A stretch of 64,000 bases of DNA from Acidobacteriaceae bacterium KBS 146 (lineage in GTDB: Bacteria > Acidobacteriota > Terriglobia > Terriglobales > Acidobacteriaceae): positions 4,199,001 through 4,263,000 of the forward strand of contig JHVA01000001.1 of assembly GCA_000688615.1 (NCBI GenBank), read 5' to 3'. Below, one piece after another: positions 44,594-53,119 of this stretch. The translations under genes and the position numbers were made by a program. Under the pieces are notes generated by a model. That model saw nothing but the letters and a program-made list of their open reading frames with translations, was not told where the DNA came from and did not search any database. Position 1 is the first letter of the stretch; each line of letters starts with the position of its first letter.

Positions 44594-45640
44594 TCAGTTC
44601 AGGAACATCGTTCGGTACAGCGTGTCGCGTTGCACCGGTTTAAATCCTGCGTCGCGGATAATCCGCCGCAACTCTTCCTCAGTGGTGCAGTTTGCGGTTC
44701 CTGCCGCCTTTACGACGTTCTCCTCCAGCATCACCGAACCAACATCGTTCCCGCCAAACCGAAGCCCCATCTGCAGCACCTTCAGGCCCTGCGTCACCCA
44801 GCTCGACTGAACGTTCTCAATGTTATCCAGGTACATGCGGCTGATCGCCAACGTCTTCAGGTATTCCACCGAGGTGGCTTCATCCCATCCCCGGCCCCCA
44901 AGGGCGGTATTGTTTGGCTGGAAGCTCCACGGAATAAACGCTGTAAAGCCCCCGGTCTCTTCCTGCAGCCTGCGAACGACCTCGAAGTGATTGACACGCT
45001 GTTCAAAGGTTTCGCCCACGCCAAACATCATCGTCGCCGTGGTCCGCATTCCCAGCTCATGCGCCGTGCGATGGACCGAAACCCAATCCTCGGTTTTGCA
45101 CTTCAGCCGCGCAATGCGGTGCCGCACCTCGTCGTCCAGAATTTCAGCACCGCCGCCGGGGATCGACTGCAGTCCTGCATCACGCAGCCGCATGATCGTA
45201 TCCCGCAGGCTCAGTTCAGAATATTCCGCGATGGCCAGAATCTCGCTGGCAGAAAGGCAGTGAAGCCACACGGAAGGGAACCGCTCGCGAATCCCGCGGA
45301 AGAGCCGCTCAAACCAATCAATCTTCAGGTCAGGATGAAGGCCGCCCTGCATCAGAACCCCGGTTCCGCCCATCTCCACGGTCTCTGCAATCTTCTGGTA
45401 GATCGTCTCGAAGTCCAGAATGTAGCCCTCCGAGGCCATCTTTCCTTTCAGGGGACGATAGAACGCACAGAAGGTGCAGTACTCCGTGCAAAAATTTGTG
45501 TAATTGATGTTGCGATCGATGATGTAGCTGACGACCCCTTCCGGATGCAGACGACGCCGGATCGCATCGGCCTCCATGCCGATACCGATCAGATCGTCAC
45601 TGTTAAAGCAATCCAGGGCCTGTTCGCGACTGATTCCCAT
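44594..45640 (-). CDS. mqnC: Cyclic dehypoxanthinyl futalosine synthase
   Basis: 348-residue radical SAM enzyme. The cluster motif CTEYCTFC (CxxxCxxC) follows NINYTNF, as in MqnC, and the family segments VLMQGGLHPDLKIDWFE, LQSIPGGGAEIL and FIPWSFQPNNTALGG are diagnostic. MqnC cyclises dehypoxanthine futalosine in the futalosine pathway of menaquinone synthesis, so this organism probably makes menaquinone by that route. MqnE is the closest paralogue, but the motif spacing fits MqnC. The other mqn genes are not in this window. Confidence 0.93.
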   Translation of the reverse strand: MGISREQALDCFNSDDLIGIGMEADAIRRRLHPEGVVSYIIDRNINYTNFCTEYCTFCAFYRPLKGKMASEGYILDFETIYQKIAETVEMGGTGVLMQGGLHPDLKIDWFERLFRGIRERFPSVWLHCLSASEILAIAEYSELSLRDTIMRLRDAGLQSIPGGGAEILDDEVRHRIARLKCKTEDWVSVHRTAHELGMRTTATMMFGVGETFEQRVNHFEVVRRLQEETGGFTAFIPWSFQPNNTALGGRGWDEATSVEYLKTLAISRMYLDNIENVQSSWVTQGLKVLQMGLRFGGNDVGSVMLEENVVKAAGTANCTTEEELRRIIRDAGFKPVQRDTLYRTMFLN

Positions 45641-45719
45641 AGGGCCATTCTACCGCTTTGTCCCCCATTCACGCCCTTACCCAGTGCGAAACCATCTTCC
45701 CTGAAATAAGTAGCCTGTC

Positions 45720-46109
45720 CTACTTCCGCAGCAGCAGCCCCACAATCACCAGCAGCAAAACCGTCATCACACTCACACCCAGCCGGACCCACAGATAGAG
45801 CGTGCCCAGACGTTCCTCCAGCGCAATCACCCGGCGTTCGGAGCTCTCCAGCGACTTGCGCAGCTGACGAACATCATCGCCAACGACAGAGATCTGTGCG
45901 CCCTGTTCCTGCAGCTGGCGGTACAGCCCGGCATGGGCCTTGGTGACCTGTCCCAGATCTGCCTGCACGCCCTCCGCCATCGCCGCGAGCGCCATCTCGT
46001 TGGAGCGTTCATTAGCGGTCTTCGCGTTGAAGTATCGTTCGGCGACCGGCATCAGCCGCGCCGCATGAGGTAAAAGTTCAAAAAGCTGCATCATGACTTT
46101 GGGCCACAT
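45720..46109 (-). CDS. Small coiled-coil protein with C-terminal membrane anchor
   Basis: 129 residues. An N-terminal helix is followed by a long charged heptad region (about 35-100, QLQEQGAQISVVGDDVRQLRKSLESSERRVIALEERL) and one C-terminal hydrophobic helix (VRLGVSVMTVLLLVIVGLLLRK), giving a tail-anchored topology. The frame extends to 46235, but that would overlap the upstream VKOR gene; the ATG at 46109 starts 11 bases after the VKOR stop and has AGGA nine bases before it. Probably co-transcribed with VKOR. No function can be assigned. Confidence 0.72.
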   Translation of the reverse strand: MWPKVMMQLFELLPHAARLMPVAERYFNAKTANERSNEMALAAMAEGVQADLGQVTKAHAGLYRQLQEQGAQISVVGDDVRQLRKSLESSERRVIALEERLGTLYLWVRLGVSVMTVLLLVIVGLLLRK

Positions 46110-46120
46110 CCTCGGGGTTC

Positions 46121-46582
46121 CTACCTTTCCACGGACATCGGTCGAGTCCGCATGGCCCGTACCGCCAGCATCGTCGCTGTCAGCAACAGCAGCACTGTCA
46201 TGATTCCTTGCGACCATAAGCAGTAGATGCACCATTTCTCCAAAATGAAGGCTTCAAGGTAGCTCAAAAAGCAGGCTCCCATGAAACCGATCAGCGAAGC
46301 CTGAAAGGCAAGCCACCACCATCCCGCCAGGGCCAGCGCCGCAATCACCACGTACCCCACAATCCCGATGGTTGCAATCGGAATAGGATGGCCCGCGTTT
46401 GTTGGTTCGTCGAAGCCGCGAGGAGGAAACACTGCGAAGCGGCTGTGGTTCACCGCGCCGCAATCGAACTTTTCCGTCACCGCGCACGGCGGAGCCTGGG
46501 AGGGATCCATGTAATGCACATGAAGCGCCATCGCCGATACAACGATGCCTGCAACTGCCAGTAGGGCCACCAGATACTTCAT
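46121..46582 (-). CDS. VKOR family protein (vitamin K epoxide reductase-like)
   Basis: 153 residues with four membrane helices. The catalytic CIYC (C118, C121) lies in the last helical hairpin and the partner loop cysteines are C33 and C41 (CAVTEKFDC). Bacterial VKORs reoxidise DsbA-like thiol oxidases using quinone, replacing DsbB. Menaquinone would be the electron acceptor here; mqnC lies about 1 kb away. There is no fused thioredoxin domain. It is divergent from the phosphoesterase gene. Confidence 0.93.
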   Translation of the reverse strand: MKYLVALLAVAGIVVSAMALHVHYMDPSQAPPCAVTEKFDCGAVNHSRFAVFPPRGFDEPTNAGHPIPIATIGIVGYVVIAALALAGWWWLAFQASLIGFMGACFLSYLEAFILEKWCIYCLWSQGIMTVLLLLTATMLAVRAMRTRPMSVER

Positions 46583-46647
46583 CTCTCGATTCTACGACGA
46601 GCCGCCCGGGCCTCCTGTTCTCATTCCTGTGACAGAAAAGTCATAAA

Positions 46648-47580
46648 ATGGCTCGCGTGAAAACCTCTCGCCGCGACTTCCTTACCCTTCTGGGAGCAAC
46701 CGGAGCAGCCTCCGCTGTTCCATCGTCGCTCTTCGCAGCTCCTGCTCCGGAATCCTTCACCTTCCTCTTCGTCACCGACACCCACATCCAGCCCGAACTC
46801 AATGCGGCTCAGGGCACCTCGATGGCTTTCAGAAAAGCGCGCGGCATCATGGCCGACTTCGCCATTCAAGGAGGAGACCACGTCTTCGACTCCCTCGCCG
46901 TTCCAAAGCAGCGTGCTCTCTCGCTCTTTGACCTCTACGCAAAGACCGAACAGGATCTCGGCATGAAGGTGCATCACACAGTTGGGAATCACGACGTCGT
47001 CGGAATCTACCCGCAGAGTGGCGTCGCCCCTACCGACCCCCTCTATGGCAAAAAGCTCTTCGAAGAGCGCTTCGGCAAACCCTATTATTCCTTTGACCAC
47101 AAGGGGCACCATTTCCTGGTGCTGGATTCGATCGGTGTCACCTCCGATCGTGCCTACGAGGGACGAATCGATTCCGAACAGATGCAATGGATCTCAAGCG
47201 ATCTGGCTGCGCTGCCCAAGGGAACCCCGGTTATCGTCTCCGTGCATATTCCGCTCGTCTCGGCCTTCTCTTCCTACGTTCAGCTCCCGGCAAAGCCGGA
47301 GGCGCATCATGGCCTGACCATCGCCAACGCCAACGAGGTGCTCCCGCTCTTCGAAGGGCACAACGTTCTCGGTGTCCTCCAGGGCCATACCCACATCAAC
47401 GAACGGGTGGAGTGGCACGGAATCCCGTACATCACCAGCGGCGCGGTCAGCGGCAACTGGTGGCGCGGAACCCGGATGGGAACTCCCGAGGGCTTCACCG
47501 TCGTGTCCATCGCCAACGGAAAGCTCACCACCCGCTACGAGACCTACGGATTCCAATCCATCGACCCCAACAACACCTGA
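46648..47580 (+). CDS. Tat-exported metallophosphoesterase
   Basis: 310 residues with a Tat signal (SRRDFLTLLGATGAASA) and the calcineurin-like motifs DTHIQ, GGDH, GNHD, VSVHIP and GHTH, in the right order for a binuclear metal centre. The likely substrate is a phosphomonoester or diester in the periplasm; it resembles Icc/CpdA-like and purple-acid-type members. There is no Shine-Dalgarno before the ATG. It is convergent with the DNA methyltransferase gene, with element R4 between. Confidence 0.9.
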   Translation: MARVKTSRRDFLTLLGATGAASAVPSSLFAAPAPESFTFLFVTDTHIQPELNAAQGTSMAFRKARGIMADFAIQGGDHVFDSLAVPKQRALSLFDLYAKTEQDLGMKVHHTVGNHDVVGIYPQSGVAPTDPLYGKKLFEERFGKPYYSFDHKGHHFLVLDSIGVTSDRAYEGRIDSEQMQWISSDLAALPKGTPVIVSVHIPLVSAFSSYVQLPAKPEAHHGLTIANANEVLPLFEGHNVLGVLQGHTHINERVEWHGIPYITSGAVSGNWWRGTRMGTPEGFTVVSIANGKLTTRYETYGFQSIDPNNT

Positions 47581-47825
47581 TATTGCAAGCTCCCGCGAGC
47601 AGGGTCACGCCGATCCTCTCTGACAAGGTCTTACCCTGAGCCAGAACAGGTGGTCATCCCAAGCCGAAAGAAAGTGTCATCCTAGGCGAGAGAGAGTGCC
47701 GAGCCAAGAGACGGTGTCGAACCAAGAGCGGGTGTCATCCTGAGCGAAGCTACTCGCAGCTTCATCGCGAGTAGCGTAGTCGAAGGATCTGCGGTTTCTC
47801 CAGCCAGCCGATGAAGCCATCCGCT
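47581..47825. other. Convergent intergenic region with R4 and degenerate left-arm repeats
   Basis: 245 bases. Four degenerate units (beginning near 47651, 47675, 47696 and 47714) resemble the left arm of the dispersed element (GTGTCATCC, CCAAG, GAG) and run into the intact copy at 47733. No gene is seen. Confidence 0.6.
47733..47797. repeat. Dispersed hairpin element, copy R4
   Basis: Left arm TGTCATCCTGAGCGAAG, right arm GTAGTCGAAGGATCTGCGG. Internal palindrome GCTACTCGC (47749-47757), loop AGCTTCATC, GCGAGTAGC (47767-47775), 9 of 9 paired. The loop resembles that of R1 (AGCCTTACC) although the stem is unrelated. Confidence 0.87.
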
Positions 47826-48710
47826 TCATCCTCCCCCGGCCAGATACCCCGCGAGCCGACGCTTCATAATCCTGACCGCTTCTTCATTTCGATCGACCAG
47901 CACAAAGTGGCGGCCATGCCTGGCTGCCGCTTCCCCTGTCGTTCCGCTGCCGGCGAAGAAGTCCAGCACCGTCTCCCCTGGGTTGGTATGCACCTTCACG
48001 ATCCGTTCCAGGATTCCCAGTGGCTTCTGCGTGGCGTACCCGGTCTTCTCCTTGCCCGTGGGAGAGACGATCGTATGCCACCACACATCCGTAGGCGTCT
48101 TTCCTCGAGCCGCCTTCTCCTCTCCGACCAGCCCCGGAGCCATGTAGGGGATGCGATCGCACTCTTCCAGGTTGAAGGTGTAGCGGTCCGGTTGCTTGGT
48201 GTACCACAGAATGTTGTCGTGCTTGGCTGGCCATCGCTTCTTCGACCGGGCACCGTAGTCGTAGGCCCAGATAATCTCGTTCTGAAAACAGTCGCGTCCC
48301 CGGACCTTTCCTTGGCCGCTGAAGATCTCATCCAGCATGACCTTGCAGTAGTGCACCTCACGGTAATCGATGTGGAAAAAAAAGGAGCCGGTTGGTGCGA
48401 GGATGCGGTACGCCTCTTCCATGCGCGGTCGCAGGAATCCGAGGAAATCGTCGAACTGATCGGTGTAACCGACCCCAGCCTTTTCACCGGTTACGCGTTC
48501 CGTGCGGTAGCGCCGCCCCCCGAAGCCGGTCCGGTCGCCCGCATCATCCCGTATCGTACGCAGCTGCGGACGGCTCTGGACGCGGCCGGTGTTAAAGGGC
48601 GGGTCGACATAGATCAGCTCGATCGATCCGCTCTCCATCTGCCCCAGTGCGTCCAGGTTGTCTGCCAGAAGGATGCTGTTCCTGTTTTTGACTGGGCCGG
48701 TCTCTTTCAT
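47826..48710 (-). CDS. Orphan site-specific DNA methyltransferase (N4/N6-type)
   Basis: 294 residues of the N6_N4_Mtase family. The catalytic motif IV DPPFNTG is at residues 36-42 and the AdoMet motif I VLDFFAGSGTTG near 241, an order that places it in the beta group. No restriction endonuclease or specificity subunit is adjacent, so it is an orphan that may have an epigenetic rather than a restriction role. The target sequence is unknown. It lies next to element R4 at its 3' end and is divergent from the PP2C gene. Motif order cannot separate adenine from cytosine specificity. Confidence 0.88.
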   Translation of the reverse strand: MKETGPVKNRNSILLADNLDALGQMESGSIELIYVDPPFNTGRVQSRPQLRTIRDDAGDRTGFGGRRYRTERVTGEKAGVGYTDQFDDFLGFLRPRMEEAYRILAPTGSFFFHIDYREVHYCKVMLDEIFSGQGKVRGRDCFQNEIIWAYDYGARSKKRWPAKHDNILWYTKQPDRYTFNLEECDRIPYMAPGLVGEEKAARGKTPTDVWWHTIVSPTGKEKTGYATQKPLGILERIVKVHTNPGETVLDFFAGSGTTGEAAARHGRHFVLVDRNEEAVRIMKRRLAGYLAGGG

Positions 48711-48790
48711 TCCAACTAAACAGTAACTCAGTCTTTGCCTTCTTCCGGTCCCCGTGTATTGTTTTCTGCGGGCCTGAATTTTTCTTTCTT

Positions 48791-49618
48791 GTGGCAGACA
48801 GAGAACCCATCTTCGCGATGTTGTCGGACCGTGGCCAGGTGAGGCGTCAAAATGAGGACGCCTGTGCGGCCGCCCCTCTCTTCAAAGTCTTTGTTGTCTG
48901 CGACGGAATGGGAGGCGCCGCAGGAGGCGAAGTCGCCAGCCATCTTGCCGCCGAAGCCTTCGTCTCCTACCTCTCGCAGAATGGCGTCGAGGATGGTTTC
49001 CCGCCTTCGCGGGTCCGCTCGCGGGTAAACTCCGCCGTTCAGGTCGCTAACCGTGCCGTCTACCAGCAGTCCGTGAAAGCCTCCCATCTGTCTGGTATGG
49101 GAACCACCCTGGTCGGCCTCCTCCACTCGCCCTCAAAAGTCAACGGGAGTCTCTCTCCCGGCCAAAACATCGAGCAGTCGAGCCGCCCCTCCCTTTGGCT
49201 GGTGCATGTCGGAGACAGCCGCTGTTACCGGTGGCGCAGCCGGAATCTGGAACAGTTGACGGTCGATCATTCGCTCGTGGAAGAGCAGGTCCGTGCCGGG
49301 CAGATCACTCCGGCCCAGGCGCTGGAGTCTCCCATGCGTAATGTCATCACCCGAGCGGTCGGAACGCAGATAACCGTTGATCCCGAGATTAACGGTTACT
49401 GCCCCCAACAGGGCGATCTCTATCTGCTCGCCTCCGATGGCCTCACCCGCGAGCTTGCCGATCCCGAGATAGCCGATATCCTCAGCCGGGTTCCTGCGGA
49501 GATCACACAGGCCGCTCTGTATGAAGCTTGCCGTGATCTGGTGGAAGCAGCCAACCAAAAAGGGGGTAACGACAACATCACCGTCCTCCTCTTCGCTCCG
49601 GGCCCGTGCGAACGTTGA
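48791..49618 (+). CDS. PP2C family serine/threonine phosphatase
   Basis: 275 residues with PP2C motifs: [29 protein letters not shown] (metal-binding Asp), [33 protein letters not shown] and [10 protein letters not shown]. Such phosphatases reverse Hanks-type kinase phosphorylation (PknB/Stp pairs). No kinase is nearby. The start at GTG 48791 lacks a Shine-Dalgarno; an ATG at 48818 is possible. Small insertions ([19 protein letters not shown]) separate the core strands. Confidence 0.92.
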   Translation: MADREPIFAMLSDRGQVRRQNEDACAAAPLFKVFVVCDGMGGAAGGEVASHLAAEAFVSYLSQNGVEDGFPPSRVRSRVNSAVQVANRAVYQQSVKASHLSGMGTTLVGLLHSPSKVNGSLSPGQNIEQSSRPSLWLVHVGDSRCYRWRSRNLEQLTVDHSLVEEQVRAGQITPAQALESPMRNVITRAVGTQITVDPEINGYCPQQGDLYLLASDGLTRELADPEIADILSRVPAEITQAALYEACRDLVEAANQKGGNDNITVLLFAPGPCER

Positions 49619-49652
49619 TCTGGCGGGCCGAGGCTCGCATCCAAAGATGGTT

Positions 49653-50507
49653 ATGAACGAGATCAGAACAATTGCTGTTGTCGGTGCAGGAACGATGGGG
49701 AATGGGATCGCCCATGTGGCGGCACGTTCCGGGTACAGGGTGTTGTTGTGCGACATCGCTCAGAACCTTGTGGATCGCGGCCTGGGCACCATCGAGAAGA
49801 ACCTTGCCCGCGAGGTTGCCAAAGAAAAAATCACGCGCTCGCAGGCCGAGGAGGCCCGGTTCCGCATTACTGCTGTGCTCGATCGCGAGGGGCTCTCGGA
49901 GTGTGATTTTGCGCTCGAAGCGGCGACGGAGCGATTCGAGGTAAAGCGTGAGATCTTCCGTGATCTCGATCGGATTCTGCGGCCCGGCGTGATCCTGGCC
50001 ACGAACACCAGCTCCATCTCGATCACGAAGCTGGCCGCCCAGACCTCGCGGCCGGCGCAGGTGATCGGGATGCACTTCTTCAATCCCGTCCCCATCATGC
50101 AGCTGGTGGAGGTGATTCGGGGCCTGCAGACCTTACAGGAGACCTATGATTCTGTTCACAGGCTCGCGGTGCGGTTGGGGAAGACGCCGGTAGAGGTGAA
50201 CGATGCCGCCGGGTTTGTCTCCAACCGTGTCTTGATGCCCCTGATCAACGAGGCGATCTTCGCGGTGATGGAGGGAGTTGCCACAGCCGAAGCCGTGGAC
50301 CAGATCTTCCAGCTCGGCATGGCTCACCCGATGGGGCCCCTAACCCTCGCGGACTTTATCGGCCTCGATGTCTGTCTGGATATCATGCGAGTCCTGGAGC
50401 AGGGAATCGGCGACCCAAAGTATCGGCCCTGCCCACTGCTCGTCCGTATGGTGGATGCCGGATGGCTGGGACGGAAGTCGGGAAAAGGGTTTTACGCCTA
50501 TTCCTAA
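49653..50507 (+). CDS. 3-hydroxyacyl-CoA (3-hydroxybutyryl-CoA) dehydrogenase
   Basis: About 284 residues: Rossmann motif [14 protein letters not shown], the catalytic His in [25 protein letters not shown], and the C-terminal domain with [19 protein letters not shown] and [15 protein letters not shown]. It matches single-domain Hbd/FadB2 enzymes that interconvert 3-hydroxyacyl-CoA and acetoacyl-CoA with NAD(P). The frame opens at 49521 inside the PP2C gene; ATGs at 49647 and 49653 are both possible, and the second matches relatives. It lies upstream of a MaoC-like dehydratase, and both would act in beta-oxidation or short-chain acyl synthesis. Confidence 0.93.
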   Translation: MNEIRTIAVVGAGTMGNGIAHVAARSGYRVLLCDIAQNLVDRGLGTIEKNLAREVAKEKITRSQAEEARFRITAVLDREGLSECDFALEAATERFEVKREIFRDLDRILRPGVILATNTSSISITKLAAQTSRPAQVIGMHFFNPVPIMQLVEVIRGLQTLQETYDSVHRLAVRLGKTPVEVNDAAGFVSNRVLMPLINEAIFAVMEGVATAEAVDQIFQLGMAHPMGPLTLADFIGLDVCLDIMRVLEQGIGDPKYRPCPLLVRMVDAGWLGRKSGKGFYAYS

Positions 50508-50660
50508 GCCAAAGACTGGTCAATAGGCCTGACGCAGCGAAGGTCTAAGGGGCTCTCGATGTCGGTACTTCATCGTGACTTCATCGTGCTGCGTAAGAAC
50601 CACACTCGGGGCCAAGAAAGCTATGCATGGGTGCGGTTACACTACGGTTCAGGAGATTCC

Positions 50661-51122
50661 ATGCCGAAAGAGATGTACTTTGAGGATTTTTACGTCGGCC
50701 AGAAGATGAACTCGGTCGGCAGCGCCAAGGTAACCGCCGAGGAGATCAAGGAGTTCGGTCAGAAGTACGACCCCCAGCCCTTCCACCTGGATGAGGCGGC
50801 CGGCGAAGGCTCTTTCTTCAAGGGGCTGGCAGCGTCCGGTTGGCTGACTGCGGCGATCGTTATGCGCCTGCGCGTGCAGTCGGTTCCGGTAGCGGGAGGC
50901 ATGATCGGCGCTGGCGTCGAAGAGATGCGCTGGACCCAGCCGGTGCGCCCGGGAGATACGATTCGGACCGAGATCGAAGTTGTCGGCGTCCGGCACTCCA
51001 ACTCGCGTCCGGATTATGGTGTCGTTCGCACACGGACCCTGGCCCTCAATCAGCGTGACGAGGTTGTGCTGCGCTCTACGGTGAACTTTCTCGCTCCCCT
51101 GCGTTCGAAAGTGCAGCAGTGA
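50661..51122 (+). CDS. MaoC family (R)-specific enoyl-CoA hydratase-like protein
   Basis: 153-residue hot-dog fold protein. The hydratase-like motif (KYDPQPFHLDEAAGEGSFFKGLAASGWLTAA) contains the Asp/His pair of MaoC-type hydratase 2 enzymes. The ATG at 50661 has AGGAG five bases upstream, while the longer frame to 50559 lacks family content. It would hydrate enoyl-CoA to (R)-3-hydroxyacyl-CoA, consistent with the adjacent hydroxyacyl-CoA dehydrogenase. Its stop overlaps the start of the next small gene by four bases (GTGA). Confidence 0.9.
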   Translation: MPKEMYFEDFYVGQKMNSVGSAKVTAEEIKEFGQKYDPQPFHLDEAAGEGSFFKGLAASGWLTAAIVMRLRVQSVPVAGGMIGAGVEEMRWTQPVRPGDTIRTEIEVVGVRHSNSRPDYGVVRTRTLALNQRDEVVLRSTVNFLAPLRSKVQQ

Positions 51123-51379
51123 CCGAAGAGGAACGGGCGGCTCTTCCGTCGCAGGTCGATCAGGTCGTCTTCTTAGAAACCGTTCAGGGAAAGCATCTGG
51201 TCGCACAGATCCTCGTAGTCTTCGACGAAGGAAAGACGCCCGACCTGTTTTGCGTTGAAGTGATCCCTGGGCCGGATGGGAGTTGGGTGAAGAAGAGCGA
51301 AGCCGGTCATTCCATTCTTCTGGCCGATATTTCTCGTATTCGTCCCCTCGTTTCGAGCCCGGGTGTACCAAAGCAGTAA
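51119..51379 (+). CDS. Small acidic protein translationally coupled to MaoC
   Basis: 86 residues, start GTG overlapping the maoC stop (GTGA), with good coding character. Predicted mixed strand/helix fold with sequence such as VFLETVQGKHLVAQILVVFDEGKTPDLFCVEVIPG. No motif is recognised and the function is unknown. Overlap with maoC suggests a coupled product, perhaps an accessory of the same pathway. The next gene starts 42 bases later. Confidence 0.55.
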   Translation: MTEEERAALPSQVDQVVFLETVQGKHLVAQILVVFDEGKTPDLFCVEVIPGPDGSWVKKSEAGHSILLADISRIRPLVSSPGVPKQ

Positions 51380-51421
51380 ACCTGCGCGAAAACCCACAAG
51401 AATACGGCGTATTGTAGAGCC

Positions 51422-52414
51422 ATGATGCGAATGACGGTGCTTGCCTCGGGGTCCAAGGGAAACAGCACAGTCATCTCCTCTTCCAGGACCCGTGTCCTCG
51501 TGGACGCTGGACTCTCGTGCCGTGAGCTGATGAAGCGGATGCTGTTTGCCGGAGAAGATCCAGTCAGCCTGGACGCCATCCTGATCACGCATGAGCACCA
51601 GGATCATGTTGCCGGGCTGGGTGTCCTGGCGAGAAAACTTGGAATCCCCGTTTACTTTACGGAGGGTACCCATCGAGCCTGGGTGCGGATGGTACGTCCC
51701 CGCACAACGATGTCGTACGCGCAGTGGCTGGATCACGTGCAGCGGGAGAAGGAAGCTCGCGCCAACGCCGCTGCTGCGGCGGCAGACCTGCCGGAGACCG
51801 GACTCTGCGACAGCATGTCAGCTGCTGCGGAGAGGTCCTCCGATCCGGATTGTGGAGAGCCGGATGAGCCCGAAGTGACAGCGAAGTCGTCCGCCAAAGC
51901 CGATCCAACCTATCTGCCTGCGGTCGAGTACTTCCACTCCGGACGCCAGTTCTCCATTGGAGATATCGAGATCACTCCCTTCACCATCCCGCACGATGCG
52001 GCGGATCCCTGTGGTTTTGTATTTTCGTCGGAAGGGATACGGATGGCGCTGGCCACAGACCTTGGCTATATGCCTCCCAACGTCAAGGCTGCGCTGAAGC
52101 GAATCGACGTCTTGCTGCTCGAGTCCAACCACGACCTTGAGATGTTGAAGGACGGCCCTTATCCGTGGAGCGTCAAGCAGCGGGTTCTCTCCCGCGTGGG
52201 ACACCTCTCCAATCTGGCTACGGCGGAATTCCTCGAGCGCGACTACGATGGGAGCGCTGCCTACATCGTTCTTGGGCATCTGTCGGAGTCCAACAACGCC
52301 CCGGAATTGGCTCGGCTCTCCGCTGAACAGGCAATGATGAACCATCCAACGCTGTTGGGAAATCGAATTTTATTGGCCGAACAGACTGCCCCGCTTGCTC
52401 CTATCTCGTTGTAA
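51422..52414 (+). CDS. MBL-fold hydrolase, YycJ/WalJ-like, with low-complexity insertion
   Basis: 330-residue metallo-beta-lactamase fold protein. MTVLASGSKGNSTVI and the metal motif THEHQDHVAG (HxHxDH), then PHDAADPCGFVF and a final VLGHLSESNN match the YycJ/WalJ family, related to 5'-exonuclease-like RNA/DNA nucleases. A charged Ala/Glu/Ser/Asp-rich insertion of about 60 residues (110-170) interrupts the domain and is absent from typical relatives. WalJ homologues influence cell wall/DNA replication coordination in Bacillus; no walRK genes are here, so the role is inference. A terminator follows directly. Confidence 0.86.
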   Translation: MMRMTVLASGSKGNSTVISSSRTRVLVDAGLSCRELMKRMLFAGEDPVSLDAILITHEHQDHVAGLGVLARKLGIPVYFTEGTHRAWVRMVRPRTTMSYAQWLDHVQREKEARANAAAAAADLPETGLCDSMSAAAERSSDPDCGEPDEPEVTAKSSAKADPTYLPAVEYFHSGRQFSIGDIEITPFTIPHDAADPCGFVFSSEGIRMALATDLGYMPPNVKAALKRIDVLLLESNHDLEMLKDGPYPWSVKQRVLSRVGHLSNLATAEFLERDYDGSAAYIVLGHLSESNNAPELARLSAEQAMMNHPTLLGNRILLAEQTAPLAPISL

Positions 52415-52417
52415 ATA

Positions 52418-52441
52418 AAAACTTAGTTATCGCTAAGTTTT
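52418..52441 (+). terminator. Terminator after the MBL-fold gene
   Basis: AAAACTTAG / CTAAGTTTT stem with loop TTATCG. A 9-bp stem with A and T runs at both ends, so a weak Rho-independent terminator. Confidence 0.6.
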
Positions 52442-52527
52442 GTCGATAGGTGTCAGAGAAGCTTCTGAGAAGAAGAATCTTTCTGCTCTTTCAGCTATCA
52501 AACACGGTAAAATGGAAGTCTGAAAAG

Positions 52528-53016
52528 ATGATGAAAAGATTTGCATCAGAGTCTGCCGAGAGTCGTGAACGGACAGCTTCCTGTACCGATCAGGTGGTAG
52601 GGGCCATTCTCTCTGGCTGGCGTTATGACATCTCGGGCCTGTCCCCGGCGATGCGAACGGATTATGAGCAGCACTTCACCGAGTGCAGCCACTGCCGTCG
52701 CCGCCAGCGCGTTGCACGCACCATCGACGTTCTGCTGATCTCGGTTAGCACGCTTTCGATCATCGCGTTTCTTCTGGCCGCGGTTATTATTCATCGGGTC
52801 GAGCTGATCACGCATGTGGGCAAGGTCGAGCTTCATCTGTATCAGGCCCATGCCGTTGCCATCTCGCTTGAGGCGGTTGCGGTCACAGGACTGGTGCTCT
52901 CCACGCTATTGTGGGTCCTGGTCGCGATTGCGACACCGCTGCCCGGGTTTCTGGGAGAGATGGTGCAGCAGCATATCCCCTCCGATCTTCGTAACCGCTT
53001 TACCAAAGCAGCCTAA
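52528..53016 (+). CDS. Membrane protein with zinc-finger-like N-terminus
   Basis: About 162 residues. The N-terminal soluble part contains HFTECSHCRRRQR, an H-x3-C-x2-C motif like zf-HC2 anti-sigma factors. Two hydrophobic segments follow (about 75-95 and 110-140: LLISVSTLSIIAFLLAAVII and AVAVTGLVLSTLLWVLVAIAT). The frame opens at 52450; the ATG at 52528 has GGAAG nine bases upstream. No ECF sigma-factor gene is adjacent, so a role as an orphan anti-sigma or redox-sensing protein is only a possibility. Confidence 0.65.
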   Translation: MMKRFASESAESRERTASCTDQVVGAILSGWRYDISGLSPAMRTDYEQHFTECSHCRRRQRVARTIDVLLISVSTLSIIAFLLAAVIIHRVELITHVGKVELHLYQAHAVAISLEAVAVTGLVLSTLLWVLVAIATPLPGFLGEMVQQHIPSDLRNRFTKAA

Positions 53017-53119
53017 TCTTCGGCAAAATCGAAATATGCAACTTCCATAGAACCTGCCGCTTCTGAGACGGTCTTCGTCTGGGCTTCAGTGTTTGGTAGC
53101 TTAAGAAGGAAAGACCCCA

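Noticed and set aside
48791..49618. PP2C gene as part of a kinase/phosphatase pair
   Set aside because: No Hanks-type kinase gene is present nearby, so pairing cannot be shown.
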